This document shows, piece after piece, positions 1-11,190 of a stretch of 64,000 nt of DNA (the first letter of the stretch is position 1; every line of letters starts with the position of its first letter). Both the position numbers and the translations under genes were made by a program. The notes under the pieces were generated by a model. The model was given only the letters and a program-made list of their open reading frames with translations. It ran no database searches and was not told the DNA's origin. Source of the DNA: Ctenosaura bakeri (lineage: Eukaryota; Chordata; Lepidosauria; Squamata; Iguanidae); the NCBI GenBank assembly GCA_948474755.1, contig CAOLHI010002508.1:124001-188000 (forward strand), written 5' to 3'.

Positions 1-1367
1 GAGAGGATCTGATTCCTTCAGGGTACCTAACAGTTATGTCATACCATGGATCTTATATTATTGGAAATGAATCATTGCAGGAGAGGATGACAGCCTCGCT
101 GGCTGTTGGCTGTAGCTGCTCCTGGCCACCTCAAATAGCCAGGAAAATATCTTAATTAATTTCTTTTTTCACCTTTATTAGTGAGAAAGGGAAAGAGCAA
201 AAAAAATTCAAAGAAATTACAGCACCCGCAGATTATTTTTCTCCCCTTACTTTCAACCAAACAAATATTTGTCCTTAAACTGACAAAAATAAATATCTCC
301 AAATAAAAGCTTTAGAACAGGTCCAGCATTGTTAATCTTTGCATCACAACATATAGCTATAGCTACCACAAATAGTATATGGTGGTTTCCTCTGGTACAG
401 GAGGGTGCTAAAATGCTGTCCCACATGGAGTCACATGCATCTGCAAAGCTGCTGCCAATGGATTTTAGCAAAGTGGTTTTGTTGGCAACAGCAGCAATGC
501 TATGGAAGAAGGCAGTGGGGAAGAAACTGGAAACAGTAAAAACAACTGTGATGCTGCATGTGACTTGTGTGCTACTTCCCCACTGCTCTAAAAGATCGAA
601 TGATGCTTGATTTCAATTTTCAAACAGCTCTCAAAGTCTAATCTGACAGCAAATGCTTTGTAAACCATTACATCTGATCAAATGGATCCGGTCACTGATG
701 GGCAGACTTTAGCCTTCTGAGAGCCACCTTTAGAAAAACAAAACAAAAACCCCTAGAAAACCACTAACTGGAATTTGTTCAAAATACATACACTTAATTT
801 GCACAACTTTGGCCCCAAGAATATATATTGTGACTAGAACTGAAAAAAGCTTACAACCTATCCACCCCAAAAATCTACTTCTAGTTACCTCAAACTTTCT
901 CCATTTTAGCAGTATGATTCTTCTGTTAGGGAGAATTATATTCTTGTCTGGGGCTGCACAGATATGTAGGATTACAGATTCCATTAACTAAGGATAGCTA
1001 GTTTGAGGAATGGACTAATTTAGGGCATGTTGTCTCCGCTATTGGGATGCTCTACTTCAAATCAGCCAGCTGATAAATCCAGATCATTCTTCTGGCCACT
1101 CTCACAGAATGCTTGGATAAGATACTGTTATTGTTGGTAATATTATTGTTGATTTCAACCCTATCTTCAGAACCACATATGGATCCCAGGGATGTTTTTG
1201 AAGCCCCTCACATAAAAAATGCAAAAACTTAATTTTACTAAAAGTGTTCCATACATCCTAGGACTTTACTTCTTGGTTAAGTACAGACCTCTTGTGGGCC
1301 TAAAGGACCCAGGGAGAGGAGCGGGGATCAAAAACATTGCAAAATAGTCCTGGGTGATGCAGATGGG
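1..1367. other. Unrecognised AT-rich intergenic DNA
   Basis: I see no coding region, RNA gene or recognisable repeat here. Open frames are short, overlap on both strands and show no family motifs. The stretch ends at the first solo LTR. Confidence 0.6.
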
Positions 1368-2277
1368 TGTTACCCTGATTTCTGGGGTCTCTTGGGGGAC
1401 ACCTCAATGTGCTCCACGTGATCGGGAATGGAAACTAGCCAGAGCATGAGCAATAGCAATGCGAGAGGCAGGGTAACCTAGCGGGGTCTTTTACCTAGTT
1501 TTTACAGGGTCAGGCCAAGCCAAAAACCAAACAAGAATATCCAATAAATGATTTTATTGAATGCAAATCTCACGCACCAACGCAATCACACACACATACA
1601 CCCAAGAGCTATTAAGAAACAAAAGAGAGGAAATTGGATAGGGGAGTATTGGAGGGGTACAGTTGGTGTAATACTGCACCTTTTCCTTATGTCCTGGGTC
1701 CGGGGAGGCAGCGGAGAAGTGGGGCTCAGCACGGAGAGGGCTGAGGGGATCCCTCAATGGACAGAGCAATGGTCTGCTGGAGTGACCAGGAGTGATCCAA
1801 AGAACCACTCAAAAACTGGAACTATTTGTAGTGGAAAAGGTACCTGGAGGGCTAATCCTTTCCTGGGGAGAACAATGGGTGTTGCAACGAGAAAGAAGCT
1901 CCATCATGGTAATTTCCTTTGTGTGATGGGATTGCAAGGTGTTGCCAAAGTCTCAGGATCTTTGGCTGTGTTAGTTTGTGGTGTGACTTCATGTAAATGG
2001 TCCTCGCCTGATGGAATATTTGCTCAACTTGGGGCAGACATGCTAATCCCCTCAAGTTGGCTTCTCAGTGGCTGAGGACCCTTTGTTTATTGTGGGTTTA
2101 CACATCTTGAGGTCTCCTGGGGCTACATGACTGGGGGATTTTACTGGCATGACCTGGTTTTCGATCTTTGACCATTGCTGCCTATGTGCCCATCCGGGTG
2201 ACCTCTCAGGCACATTGAATCATATTTTAATATCAAAATTGTAGACCCCGGGATAGGGTTTTTCCAGTGAGATAACA
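1368..2277 (-). mobile_element. Solo LTR, copy 1 of a ~0.9-kb LTR family
   Basis: The segment starts TGTTACC and ends in a GGTAACA-like hexamer (GATAACA here), the TG...CA ends of a long terminal repeat. It aligns along its whole length with 7788-8710 and with 53167-54135. Flanks are TGGG and TGCG, compatible with a decayed 4-bp target duplication. Reading on the reverse strand is inferred from copy 3, which keeps a TATA box and then AATAAA in that direction; an AATAAA equivalent is kept here near 1553. No internal retroviral or gypsy genes adjoin it, so it is a solo LTR left by recombination between two LTRs. Class (ERV or gypsy) cannot be decided from an LTR alone. Confidence 0.82.
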
Positions 2278-3101
2278 TGCGGGAATTGCCGATCTCTAAT
2301 GCCATATTTGCTTTCAGTTGCTGTAAAAGTGAAAATTATGAAGTAATTTTCCATACATTATCAAGTGAAAATAATATAACTTCCCTTAGATCAGGAAACA
2401 GAAAAAGATGCTAACTGGCATAGGCAGAGCTCCTAGATTCTCTCAGCATAGCGTAAAAACCTGCTGTTTGAGTCATGCTGTGTTGCTACTAGTCCCTATA
2501 TTGAATGCCACTATGGGACAATGTATGAGAAATGGTGACTGTGCATTGCACCTCATGCAATGTACAAAGTATACAACTCTAGATGCATTACTGTGTAGCT
2601 GCAGTGGTTCCATATGTGGAACTGTTCTTCTACCACCTTCAGCTGGATACACCCATTCTGCATTGCCCAAAAAAGTCACTCCACGTATGTAGTTTAACTT
2701 ATGCCTGCCTATGTCACCAACAAGATTCTGGCCATTGATAAGCCATAAGCCAGATTGGATTGCTATATGCTATCTGTATGTTTCCATACACCTTGCCACA
2801 GACCACCTCAGCAACAGCAAACTATACTTCCAAATAAAAAATTCTGATAGGAGTGAGCACAAAAAATTTTCCTCTCTTGCTTCTTTGAAAAAGAACCCCC
2901 CCCCACATTTCCATGTCTCTTTCTAAGCAGATTGTAGTGCATATACTGGAAAGAAAGAAAACTAGGGTAAAACAAAAACTTCCTACACCTTACAGTGTAA
3001 AATAGTTATGCCAGTCTCTGTGGCAATATAAGATTTATCTCCTGTGTTTCTGTTCAGCCAAGAGCAGGGTCCCTGTGCAAAACCATCCTAATTATGGTTT
3101 C
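2278..3101. other. Unrecognised intergenic DNA
   Basis: No gene or repeat is recognised. A short C-run lies near 2897. Open frames on both strands around 2408-2692 overlap each other and resemble nothing I know. Confidence 0.5.
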
Positions 3102-3105
3102 TTAG

Positions 3106-3262
3106 GACATTTCTGCACTAGTCTATTATAGCAATATGATTCCACTTTCAACATCCTATGGAATCCTAGGGTTCAGCCCCTCCTGAAGCTGCAAACACCA
3201 GGATTCCACAGAAAGTTGAAAGTGGAGTCATAGCACTATAACCGGCTAGTGAGGAAATGGTC
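3106..3262. mobile_element. Palindromic MITE, short family (~160 bp)
   Basis: Both ends read GACATTTC-like inward (the right end is GAAATGGTC), and the arms remain complementary through the block around TTCCACTTTCAAC. The element is flanked by TTAG at 3102-3105 and 3263-3266, a 4-bp target duplication. The same internal block occurs near 52.2 kb, 57.0 kb and, more decayed, 15.9 kb. It has no coding capacity, so it is a non-autonomous DNA element. Superfamily is unassigned. Confidence 0.72.
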
Positions 3263-3279
3263 TTAGAATAAAGTCAATG

Positions 3280-3812
3280 GACTGCCGCTATGTGTTGAGG
3301 CCTTTCAACACATTAGAGAACATGAGGATTTCCTGGACAGGACAGAGGGGGAATTGATCCTACAGAACCAACACAAAGAAACTGCCAATGAACATGAAGA
3401 GGGTTGCAACGCTGTGAGAGCATCCTGGATGAGAGACACTGTAGGAGCAGACAATGCATGAGGGATTCAAAGTCCAATGAATCAATCTCTTCCTACATTT
3501 TCTTGAGGATATGGCAGTGAAGAGGTGCAAGCAGGAAACCAGTAGCAACAGACACTGCACACCAGAGAAGGAGCCAATCTAACCACTTCTTGTTAATCAC
3601 AGCAAGAAGAAAAGGAAGCTTCTGGTGGTAGGGGATTCATTGCTCAGGAGTTTGGATGGAACTGTCTGCCAGCCATACAAGATGAATTGAGAAGTGTGGT
3701 GTCTTCTTGGCACATATATCTAGGATGTCACTAACAAGTTGCTGAAGCCCATCAAGAACACAGAGCAGTACCCTTTTCTTCTGATTCATGTGGGCACCAA
3801 TGAGATCTATGA
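3280..3812 (+). pseudogene. CR1 ORF1 fragment with SGNH/GDSL-type esterase motifs
   Basis: In one forward frame around 3612-3812 the peptide reads KRKLLVVGDSLLRSLDGTV and later QYPFLLIHVGTNE. These are the GDS block and the HVGTN block of the esterase-like domain found in the first reading frame of CR1 elements. In-frame stops and frame changes show it is dead. The upstream part (3280-3600) has the low-complexity polar look of the ORF1 N-terminal half but is weakly supported. The frame stops abruptly near 3812, where a BovB-type sequence begins on the same strand. Confidence 0.65.
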
Positions 3813-4130
3813 ATACCCCAGACTTCCAAAAAGACAATAAATGGGTCCTAGAGCAAATCAAGCCTGAACTCTCCCTAGAAGTCAAGATGACTAAACTGAG
3901 AGTGTTGTAGTTTGGACTATCGTAAGAAGACATAACTCACTAGAAAGGACAATAATGCTTGGTAGGGTAGAAGCCTGCAGGAAAAGAGGAAGACTGCATT
4001 ACATATGGATAGTCTCAATCAAGGAGCTGTGGCCCTAACTCTGCAAGACCTGAGCCCAGGGCTAGTGGTGATAGACTGACTTGGAGATCTCTCAAAGTCG
4101 ACTTTGTAGCAGTTAGCAACAAATAAAACC
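3813..4130 (+). pseudogene. RTE/BovB reverse transcriptase C-terminal fragment
   Basis: Across frame breaks the forward strand encodes LEQIKPELSLEVKMTKLRV, then a decayed YFGH-MRR block, then LERTIMLGRVE and KRGR. This is the typical order of the C-terminal domain downstream of the RT domain in RTE/BovB elements (FGHIMRR, SLEKTIMLG, RKRGR). The same region appears on the reverse strand at 37.35-37.98 kb. Stops inside the FGH block and after KRGR make it non-functional. The 3' end is not clearly visible. Confidence 0.7.
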
Positions 4131-4186
4131 AAGCTCTCCCTTTTTGTAGTGTTTTAAAAAAAGGGAATGGCAATCATTGTCTTACA

Positions 4187-5012
4187 GTCGTGGTTCTTAA
4201 CCTGTGGTCCACAGACCCACTCATGGGGGTCCCCAAAGGCTTGATGAAATGGTAGAGCTTTTAAAGTTAAGGAAGGGAGGGAAGGAGGGGGAGAGAGAAA
4301 GAGAGAGAAGTCTTTTCTACAGCTAACCTGTGTCTGGCATTGTCCCAGCAGCAGCTTTGCTGGGATGAGATCACAGACAGGAATGCTCACCTCTGCGTGA
4401 GCTGGCTCCCTGGTGAAGGAAGCACAATGGACATACCTCTTCCTTCTGCAGTGCAGCTGGGTTCTTTCTCAGGCTGAGCTGGGGCAAGAAGCACCTCCAT
4501 CATGCTTCTGGCACTTCTGCAGGTCAGGTAAGTGCAGGACAGTCATGTGATTGTGGGTCATTGACAGGAAAAACCAGTCAATGATTTAATCCGCAATCAC
4601 ACCAGCTGGCAACATCATGCAGAAATGTTGTCATGGTCCCACTCTTCTTCTGCCCCCATGCCAGGATGACAGCATCCTGCAGAAAGGACCAGAGAAATGG
4701 GCAGACAAGCAGATGGTCATACATTGATCTCAAAGACCAGAAGTCATTTGCCAGTGATAGACATTGTTTGTACAAAGTTTCATTACAATATATCAAATTG
4801 TTAAAAGTTATGAAAATAACTGTTTGATAGCAAAAAATGTACTCAGCATTTGCTACTTCTGCAGACAGTGAGAATATGCAACTGAATGACACTGAGTGGC
4901 TGTGAGGAAAGCGCATGACATTTCTTGCTAAGATGTCTTAAATCTTAAGTCTTGGTGGTCCTCAGCAACAAAAGATGGGGGTCTGCAGTAAAGAAAGGGT
5001 TAAGAACCATTG
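4187..5012. mobile_element. hAT-like DNA element 1
   Basis: The left end contains GTGGTTCTTAACCTGTGGTC and the right end AGGGTTAAGAACCATTG, imperfect inverted repeats in the style of CAGTGGTTCTTAACC hAT termini. The right end shares the ACTTAAG and GTTGCTGAGG blocks with the element ending at 6241. There is no transposase frame, so it is a non-autonomous or deleted copy. I could not fix an 8-bp target duplication, so boundaries are approximate and the superfamily is a family-style judgement. Confidence 0.55.
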
Positions 5013-5425
5013 TCTTGTCCACTGTCTTGTTATGGAAGAAGCTCCTTCAGAATTTTTCTACTCTAGTTGCAGTGAACCAGGTTTCTTAACTCAGGGGCTG
5101 TCCACCTCAGATGCAACCAAAACTATGTTGCTCCCTAAGCTAAAGGGCTAGATGACAACCCTTTGGCACTCTGTGTGTAGAAGTGAAATGGCCGGGCAGT
5201 GGAATCTTACTTGAACACTATTGTCCTCTACCACACCAAGGCAAGCAGGCTAGCGTAGTGGGTGGGTGCAGGAAAGTCTATGCAGCACACACAGCTCTGT
5301 TTTCTAATAGAGATGGAAGGCTGGGGGCTTGCCATTGTTGCATCTTCCAACCAAAGTGGTTGCCTCAGCTTGCTTAATGGTAGGACCTACTGTGACATAC
5401 ATGGACACCAAATCATAAACCATGT
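5013..5425. other. Unrecognised spacer between two hAT-like elements
   Basis: No gene or clear repeat is seen. The stretch separates two related elements. Confidence 0.4.
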
Positions 5426-5680
5426 AGAACAGTTGGTCAACCTGAGGTCCAGGGACCTTTGAAGGTCCATGGAGCCCTCACAGAGGGTCCACAAAACTCT
5501 GCTGCTAAACACCAACAGTAGCAGCAGCAACAGGGATGTGGCACCAGGTGTGTGTGTTGAGGGTGCTAAAATTGCTGCCTCATTTGTAAACAAGGGACCA
5601 GTTTGGGCATGCACACACATACCTCCACTGACATATCCCTGACAAAAGGGACATGGCAGCAGGCGTATGCATGCACACAA

Positions 5681-5865
5681 ACTATGACTCTGGAGACCAG
5701 AGTTTGAATCCCCACTCAACCATAAAAACCCACTGGGTAACCTCAGGCAAGTCATGTTCTCTCAGCCTTAGAGAAAGGCAAAGGCAAAGGCAACAATCTT
5801 GCAAAAAAAACCCCAAACATGATAGATTTGCCTTAGGATTCCCATAAGTCAGTTTTCAAAGGGGA
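5681..5865 (+). mobile_element. tRNA-derived SINE, partial copy
   Basis: The copy begins in the tRNA-like part at ACTCTGGAGACCAGAGTT, which includes a decayed pol III B box (GTTTGAATCCC). It runs through the conserved ACCCACTGGGTAACC and AAGTCATG blocks to the CCATAAGTC block. The A-box end is missing. The full-length relative is at 21741-21986. It lies within hAT-like element 2. Confidence 0.75.
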
Positions 5866-5911
5866 GAGACATGATGCCTAGAAAGAACTACACACTGTTA
5901 GTGGCACTTCT

Positions 5912-6092
5912 TTTGTTGTGTGCCTTCAAGTCACTTCTGACTTATGGCCATACTAAGATGAAACTCTCACAGGGTTTTTGGGGGGCAACATTTTTTCAGA
6001 GGGGTTTGCCTTTGTTTTCCAATGAGGCTGAACATGACCTGCTCAAAGTCACCCAGTGTCTGAGCAGGGCTTTGAATCCTAGTCTCCAGAAA
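5912..6092 (-). mobile_element. tRNA-derived SINE, reverse orientation
   Basis: The forward strand shows the reversed 3' end (GTTGTGTGCCTTCAAGTCAC) followed by the reversed conserved middle (AAAGTCACCCAGTG) and the reversed B-box region (GAATCCTAGTCTCC). It is the same family as 5681-5865 and lies only about 45 bp from it in opposite orientation. Confidence 0.77.
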
Positions 6093-6241
6093 CCTTTCAT
6101 AAATAAATAAATATTTAAATAAATATTTGATGTTTCAAATTAAATTTAAATATTTTAAATCTTGAGTTAAGTCTTGGGGGACCCTAGCAACAAATTATAT
6201 TTACAGAGGGTCCCTGGTAAAGAAAGGTTAAGAACCACTGA

Positions 6242-7783
6242 CGTAGCATGTATCTAAGATGATACCCGGATTTTAATTAACCCCTAGGATCATCTTGTGA
6301 CCAAACATTCATGGAACAGCTGGCCCTTGTCAGCATCAGCAAGGAAAGTATCAAAGATGGTTCTGCCTTTGGGGAGGGGGCAGGCCCTGCCCATCTGCAC
6401 TATCATCATCCATGTGTGCACCATCCCCTTGCACTTTATCAAAGCAGCAATGAGGACTTCCACAGCACGAGCAGCTTTCAGTTTGAAAATTAATTCTATC
6501 TCCCCCGAGGACATTTTGTACCCTGTTAAAGAATGTACCAATTAAAAGTTGGAAATGGCTCACAGACACTTCAGTTATTTCAGAATGCATGGGCTGAGAG
6601 ACTCTCTGTTGCTTGATCTGACTTCTAATAAGCCCCTTTCCCTAGTCTTTGCAGGTAAAAACACATGCTCAGGGCTCTGACAGTCAATGCCTTTTTATCA
6701 GAAAGACACAGTTTTAAATGGTCTCTAGAAGGTTTAGAATGCCTTTGCTTGCTCATGCAAGGCTTGCTTGACCTGATTTTTTTCATTTCATAGGTAAATA
6801 TTGCTAATTCTGAGTAAAACATTTGCTGCCTCTGGTACTCAATAATACCCAGGATCACATCTACTTCATTAACTGAGGTATACCTGTACCTTTTATTTGT
6901 GTATTATATTTGTAGGCCGCCTTTCTCCAGGAATGGGACCCATGAAATATATCTCATCTCTTTCTTTTCAAGTGCAATCATCCCACTTCCTTCCCTGTTC
7001 CATTATGAAACCATTCCCATTTCAGGCGTTACCCCTATAGCCTGAACATTTCTTCACAGCTTGCCTTTTGGTCCGTTCCTCAAGACCGTCGGGTGCTTCC
7101 TCCTCCTCCCTCCACAGTGTGTTTCAATTGTGCTGCCAGGAGGCTGCTGGGCCAAGCCTGGGCCAGGAAGGCCTCAAGTTGTGGCTTGTCAGAGTTGATT
7201 GATCCATCAAGCAGACACAGAGCAGACGCGCCCAATCTGGCCCAGTGAGTGTTTTCTTTTCCCACCATTATTGTGGTCTTGCTGCTTTTCGTTGATACAG
7301 TAGTGCAAAAAAGTGCTAATGCCTCTTCATCTGGAGGGTGTCCACTGCTCAAGAGGGCTGCAAACATGGCAAAGCAAGAGAGCTCATTTGGAATATTAGC
7401 AGGGAGATGCTAATACTCCAGATGGATACCTTGACGAGAGATAAGCCCTGGATAGTGCTCTTTGGCTCCTGGCTACATTAAGCAAAAAATTGAGAGAGGA
7501 AGTCACCTCATCTCAACTGCCCATTAACGATTGATACTTACTTTCTACTTCTTAAGCCACAGGGAGGACTGCTGAGGGGGGGATTCCCAGAGAAGCTGCA
7601 TGATAATGCTCTGTGGGCACACACTTCATGGCTCTGGAAACAAGCACCAGACTAGCCAGGGGCAAGGAGGGATCCACCACCAACATGCAAAGGGATTGGG
7701 ACTGCATGGCCCTGTGGTGCATCCCTGTCCATAATCTCAACACTAGTGGTGAGGTGTATGATTTGTTTCTGTGCCTTGGCATC
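6242..7783. other. Intergenic DNA with one possible L2 tail
   Basis: Mostly unrecognised. Around 6890-6955 the forward strand reads GGCCGCCTTTCTCC followed by GGGACCC, the reversed L2 3'-end motif seen elsewhere in this window. A pair of overlapping frames on opposite strands (6290-6545) has no known motif. Confidence 0.4.
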
Positions 7784-7787
7784 TCTT

Positions 7788-8710
7788 TGTTACCCTGATT
7801 TCTGGGGTCCCATGGGGGACGCCTTAATGTGCTCCACGTGATGGGGAATGGAAACTAGCCAGAGCACGAGCAATAGCAATGCGAGAGGCAGGGTAACCTA
7901 GCGGGGTCTTTTACCCAGTTTTTATGGGGTCAGGCCAAGCCAAAAACCAAACAAAGATGTCCAATAAAATTATTTTATTGAATGAAAGTCTCACGCACCA
8001 ACGCAATCACTCACACACTCACTCAAGACCTATTAAGAAGCAAAAGAGAGGAAACTGGATAGGGGGAATATTGAAGGGACTGTAGCTGGGGTAATGCTGC
8101 ACCTTTTCCTGAAGTCCTTGGTCCGGGAAAAACAGTGAAGAAGTGGAGCTCAGCACGGAGAGGGCTGAGGGGATTACTCAACAGACAGAGAAATGGTCAG
8201 CTGGGATGACTGGGAGTGATCCTTAGAAACTCTGAAAAACTGGGACTATTTGTAGGGGAAAAGTACCTGGAGGGGTAATCCTTTCCTGGGGAGAACAATG
8301 GGTGCTGCAATGAGAAGGAAGCTCCACAATGGTAACTTCCTTTGCATGATGAGATTAAATGGTGTTGCCAAAGTCTCAGGATCTTTGATTGCATAAGGTG
8401 GTGGTGTGACTTTATGTAAATAGTCCTTGCCTGATAGGATTTTATTGCTATCAGTGCTCAACTTGGGGCAAACATGCTAATCCCCTCAAACTGGCTCCTC
8501 AGTGGCTGAGGACCTTTTGTTTACTGTGGGTTTGCACAGCTTGAGGTCTCCTGGGGCTACGTGACTGGGGATTTTACTGGCCTGACCTGGTTTTCGATCG
8601 CTCAACCGTTGCTGCCTACGTGCTCATCTGGGTGACCTCTCAGGCACATTGAATCATATTTTAATATCAAAATTATAGACCCCAGGACAGGGTTTACCAG
8701 TGAGGTAACA
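7788..8710 (-). mobile_element. Solo LTR, copy 2, with exact TCTT target duplication
   Basis: The segment starts TGTTACC and ends GGTAACA, a perfect 7-bp inverted pair at the LTR ends. TCTT lies immediately outside on both sides (7784-7787 and 8711-8714), a 4-bp target duplication. It aligns throughout with 1368-2277, sharing the blocks TGCTCCACGTGAT, GGTCAGGCCAAGCC and GACCTCTCAGGCACATTGAA. No internal coding region adjoins it. Endogenous gammaretrovirus-like elements and many gypsy elements make 4-5 bp duplications, so the class remains open. Confidence 0.88.
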
Positions 8711-8811
8711 TCTTCCTCCTCCTCCTCCAGTTGGTGCTGTTTGTGGCATCATTCAGCTTGGTGTCACCCCTGTTCAAGGTTGTAATCCAGTGTGACCTGC
8801 AACTCCCAGTA

Positions 8812-9075
8812 ACACCACTGGGCTCAAGGCAGTTTACAAGGGCTAAAACAGATACTGCTGAAAAGTTCCATTGTAGAAAAATTAAAATATAATTAAACTA
8901 TCAAAATAAAAAACAAAAACAGTTAGAAACAGATCATTTAAAAGGAGCATAACAAATATAAACTACACAGCACATGAAAGGATTTCTCAAGGAAGGTAGT
9001 TCCAGGGCACAGTCACAGGCACTGAGAAGGACCCTCTTCTGTGTTCCCATCATATGTACCTGTGAAGGTAATGGT
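8812..9075 (-). mobile_element. L2 LINE 3' fragment
   Basis: The forward strand begins with GGGCTCAAGGCAGTTTACAA, the reversed L2 tail motif. An A-rich stretch follows, then the reversed block corresponding to the C-terminal end of the L2 reverse transcriptase region (CTGAGAAGGACCCTCTTCTG). Similar order is seen at 13.39-13.68 kb and 63.1-63.95 kb. No open frame survives. Confidence 0.6.
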
Positions 9076-9265
9076 GTAAGGGTGGATAAATAAACCATAT
9101 CTTTACTGTATCCTCAGGTGGATTAAACCCCAAACACAAAATAGGAAGAGTAAATGTGAAAGTCAGAGAGTAAAAGAAAACACGCTCACACAGTAACTTT
9201 GGCCAAAGGATCCATCAAAGTTTCACTACTGGCAGTAGTGAAAAGGAAGGATGATTTTATTCTTT

Positions 9266-9931
9266 TTTTCTTTTTCTTTAAATAATTTTTATTAAAATAA
9301 AATTCCAAACATAAATTTCATGTGTCTCATTAATACATTGTTTACACAATTAATTTCTTTATCAATAATGTAGAGATTACTACGTACATTCCTACATATA
9401 GTTACTGCAATTATTGACATTTAAATCTTTTTGAATATATATTTTAAAACCTCTATCCCTTTCCCTCTCATATCCCTCTCCCCCTTTAATGTTTGTCTCG
9501 ATATTACTTCTCTCCCAATTTCCTCTCTTCCCACCATCCTTCCCCTCCCCTTCCCCCTACCTACTATCCTTTTTTCTGTGCTTTCTTCAAGTCTAACCTG
9601 CTTTCCAATGTTTCCGCCGAACCTACAATTTATGTATTATCTTTTTATTGTTGTGTGTCTAGATTATATTGTTGTACATTTAAATCCTTAAAACCAAAAA
9701 AAAAAAATTCTTACCTACTTATATATTTACTGTTATTAATTTTCTAGTACACTTTCTCTAATGCCCTCTTATAAATCTTCTGTTTCTCCCCCTCTTCACA
9801 GCTACTAAATCACATTTATCTTATTATCTATCCTGTTACTATAATTACCTTCCTTTTACCCATTCTGTAACCAGCTTCGAATTCCTTTTGAACTGTTGGT
9901 TTGATGTTCCTTTCATCAAGTTTGAAACTCA
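9266..9931 (-). mobile_element. 5'-truncated LINE tail (probably L1) with 12-bp target duplication
   Basis: ATTTTATTCTTT occurs immediately outside both ends (9254-9265 and 9932-9943). On the reverse strand the element ends in a purine-rich, A-rich tail, seen on the forward strand as a T-rich run at 9262-9290. The interior is strongly pyrimidine-rich on the forward strand, as in L1 3' untranslated regions. It has no reading frame of its own. The duplication length and A-rich tail fit L1-type target-primed reverse transcription; the L1 label is inference from tail style. Confidence 0.68.
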
Positions 9932-9943
9932 ATTTTATTCTTT

Positions 9944-10300
9944 CAGGCTTCCCTTCTTATACCATTTTCATGTTTATATTAAAGAATACTTACATGAAAG
10001 AAAAGATTCATGAATCAGCGTTAGCAAAGTTACAGCTTGTACACGTGTTACATTCTATCTGACCCCTAAACTTCCTGAGTCTACATGACCCTGTCAATAT
10101 CCTGGGTCATCCCCAAAGAGATCTTTGACGTTTCAAGAGTCCTTCAAGTGTCCTTTGCTTGAACATACTGATTACTGACATGTACTAGACAGAACAAACA
10201 ATTCTAAAGGAAGGTTGTTTGATGAGCTATAAGTGTCTAAAACCAATTAATACAACAGCAAATGGTTAACACACATCAATTCTACAGCAAATTACCAAGC
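9944..10300. other. Unrecognised intergenic DNA
   Basis: No gene or repeat is recognised between the LINE tail and the next L2 fragment. Confidence 0.5.
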
Positions 10301-10305
10301 GTTAA

Positions 10306-10570
10306 CATTTTAAGCCTAACAATGGGACAGCAAAAAGGGCCTCCCCAAAAGATCTCAAGACACAGGCAGGCTCATATAGGGAGATGCATTCTTCACCTAA
10401 ACCTGACGCATTCTTCAACCTAAACGTGAGCAGAATCGGACTCTGTGGGCAATCACCAGCACTTTGAATTGTGCCTGGAACCAAACTGGTAGTCAGTGAA
10501 ACTGTTGCAGCAAGAGATTTCTGTGCTTCCTGTTGCATTGTATAATCCTCCATTTCTCTTGGTATTGTTT
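10306..10570 (-). mobile_element. L2 LINE C-terminal fragment
   Basis: The forward strand reads CCAGCACTTTGAATTGTGCC and then CAAACTGGTAGTCAGTG and AACTGTTGCAGCAAGAGA. This is the reversed region encoding the HWLPV...FKVL...TYKAL part of L2 elements, as also seen at 30.6-30.7 kb and 63.85-63.92 kb. It is too decayed to give a continuous frame. Confidence 0.62.
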
Positions 10571-11100
10571 TGTAACAAAGTTCAGCTCAGCTCTCTCCCT
10601 CTTCAGAATATTTCAGTCAGATTCCTTCAGCAGACCCTCATCAATCACAGCATTTGCTTTCTGGTAAGTAGGAATTATGGAACTTTCACAACCCTACATA
10701 GCCTCTAAACTAGGGGCTATACAGAGATCATAAATATATAACAGTCCCAAGAACATAACTCCAGGTTATGCATTTGTAACTGCCATAAAGGATTCAGGCC
10801 ATTATCTGTACCAAACTTCTTATTTCTGTGCAGTTAGGTATACAATGCACATAGGCTACACTACACATGGGAACTATCTCACAGGAAGGGGAAAGAGACA
10901 TCTCTGTTTTAACACCCCCTAAAGTCATTTCCATGCACTGCTTGTAGATGTAAAGGAGTTATAAAATTGCAGGGGTAATCCAAAGCCCATCTTGTGATTA
11001 TGCTTTATGAGGTCAGCCAAAAGGTTTGATGAATTTTGTGCCTTTTGGCCTAATAAAGACATCCACAAGATATACTTTGTGAAAGGATCTATTTATCCAA
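10571..11100. other. Unrecognised intergenic DNA
   Basis: No gene or repeat family recognised. Confidence 0.5.
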
Positions 11101-11190
11101 CTTTAAAGAGCTGTCCAGAGTCCTGAACCTATTTGGGGGATGGGTGTTGTCCTTTAAAGAGCTGTCCAGAGTCCTGAACCTATTTGGGGA
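11101..11190. repeat. Two-copy tandem direct repeat, ~38-bp unit
   Basis: The block beginning CTTTAAAGAGCTGTCCAGAG and ending CCTATTTGGGG occurs at about 11101-11139 and again at 11152-11190, identical apart from its ends, with a ~12-bp spacer. It looks like a recent local duplication. Confidence 0.85.

Larger units (their letters stand above)
5426..6241. mobile_element. hAT-like DNA element 2, interrupted by SINEs
   Basis: The right end, AGGTTAAGAACCACTGAC, is the inverted form of a CAGTGGTTCTTAACC terminus and aligns with the right end of the element at 4187-5012. The left end near 5426 is decayed but keeps the CTGAGGTCCAGGGACC block matching CTGTGGTCCACAGACC in element 1. The middle (about 5681-6092) is occupied by two SINE copies that inserted later. 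No transposase frame remains. Confidence 0.5.

Noticed and set aside
6290..6590. Overlapping frames on both strands (83, 82 and 79 codons), one preceded by a CTTTAACAG splice-acceptor-like sequence
   Set aside because: The acceptor-like match is short, the frame ends soon after with no donor I can support, and no protein family is recognisable.
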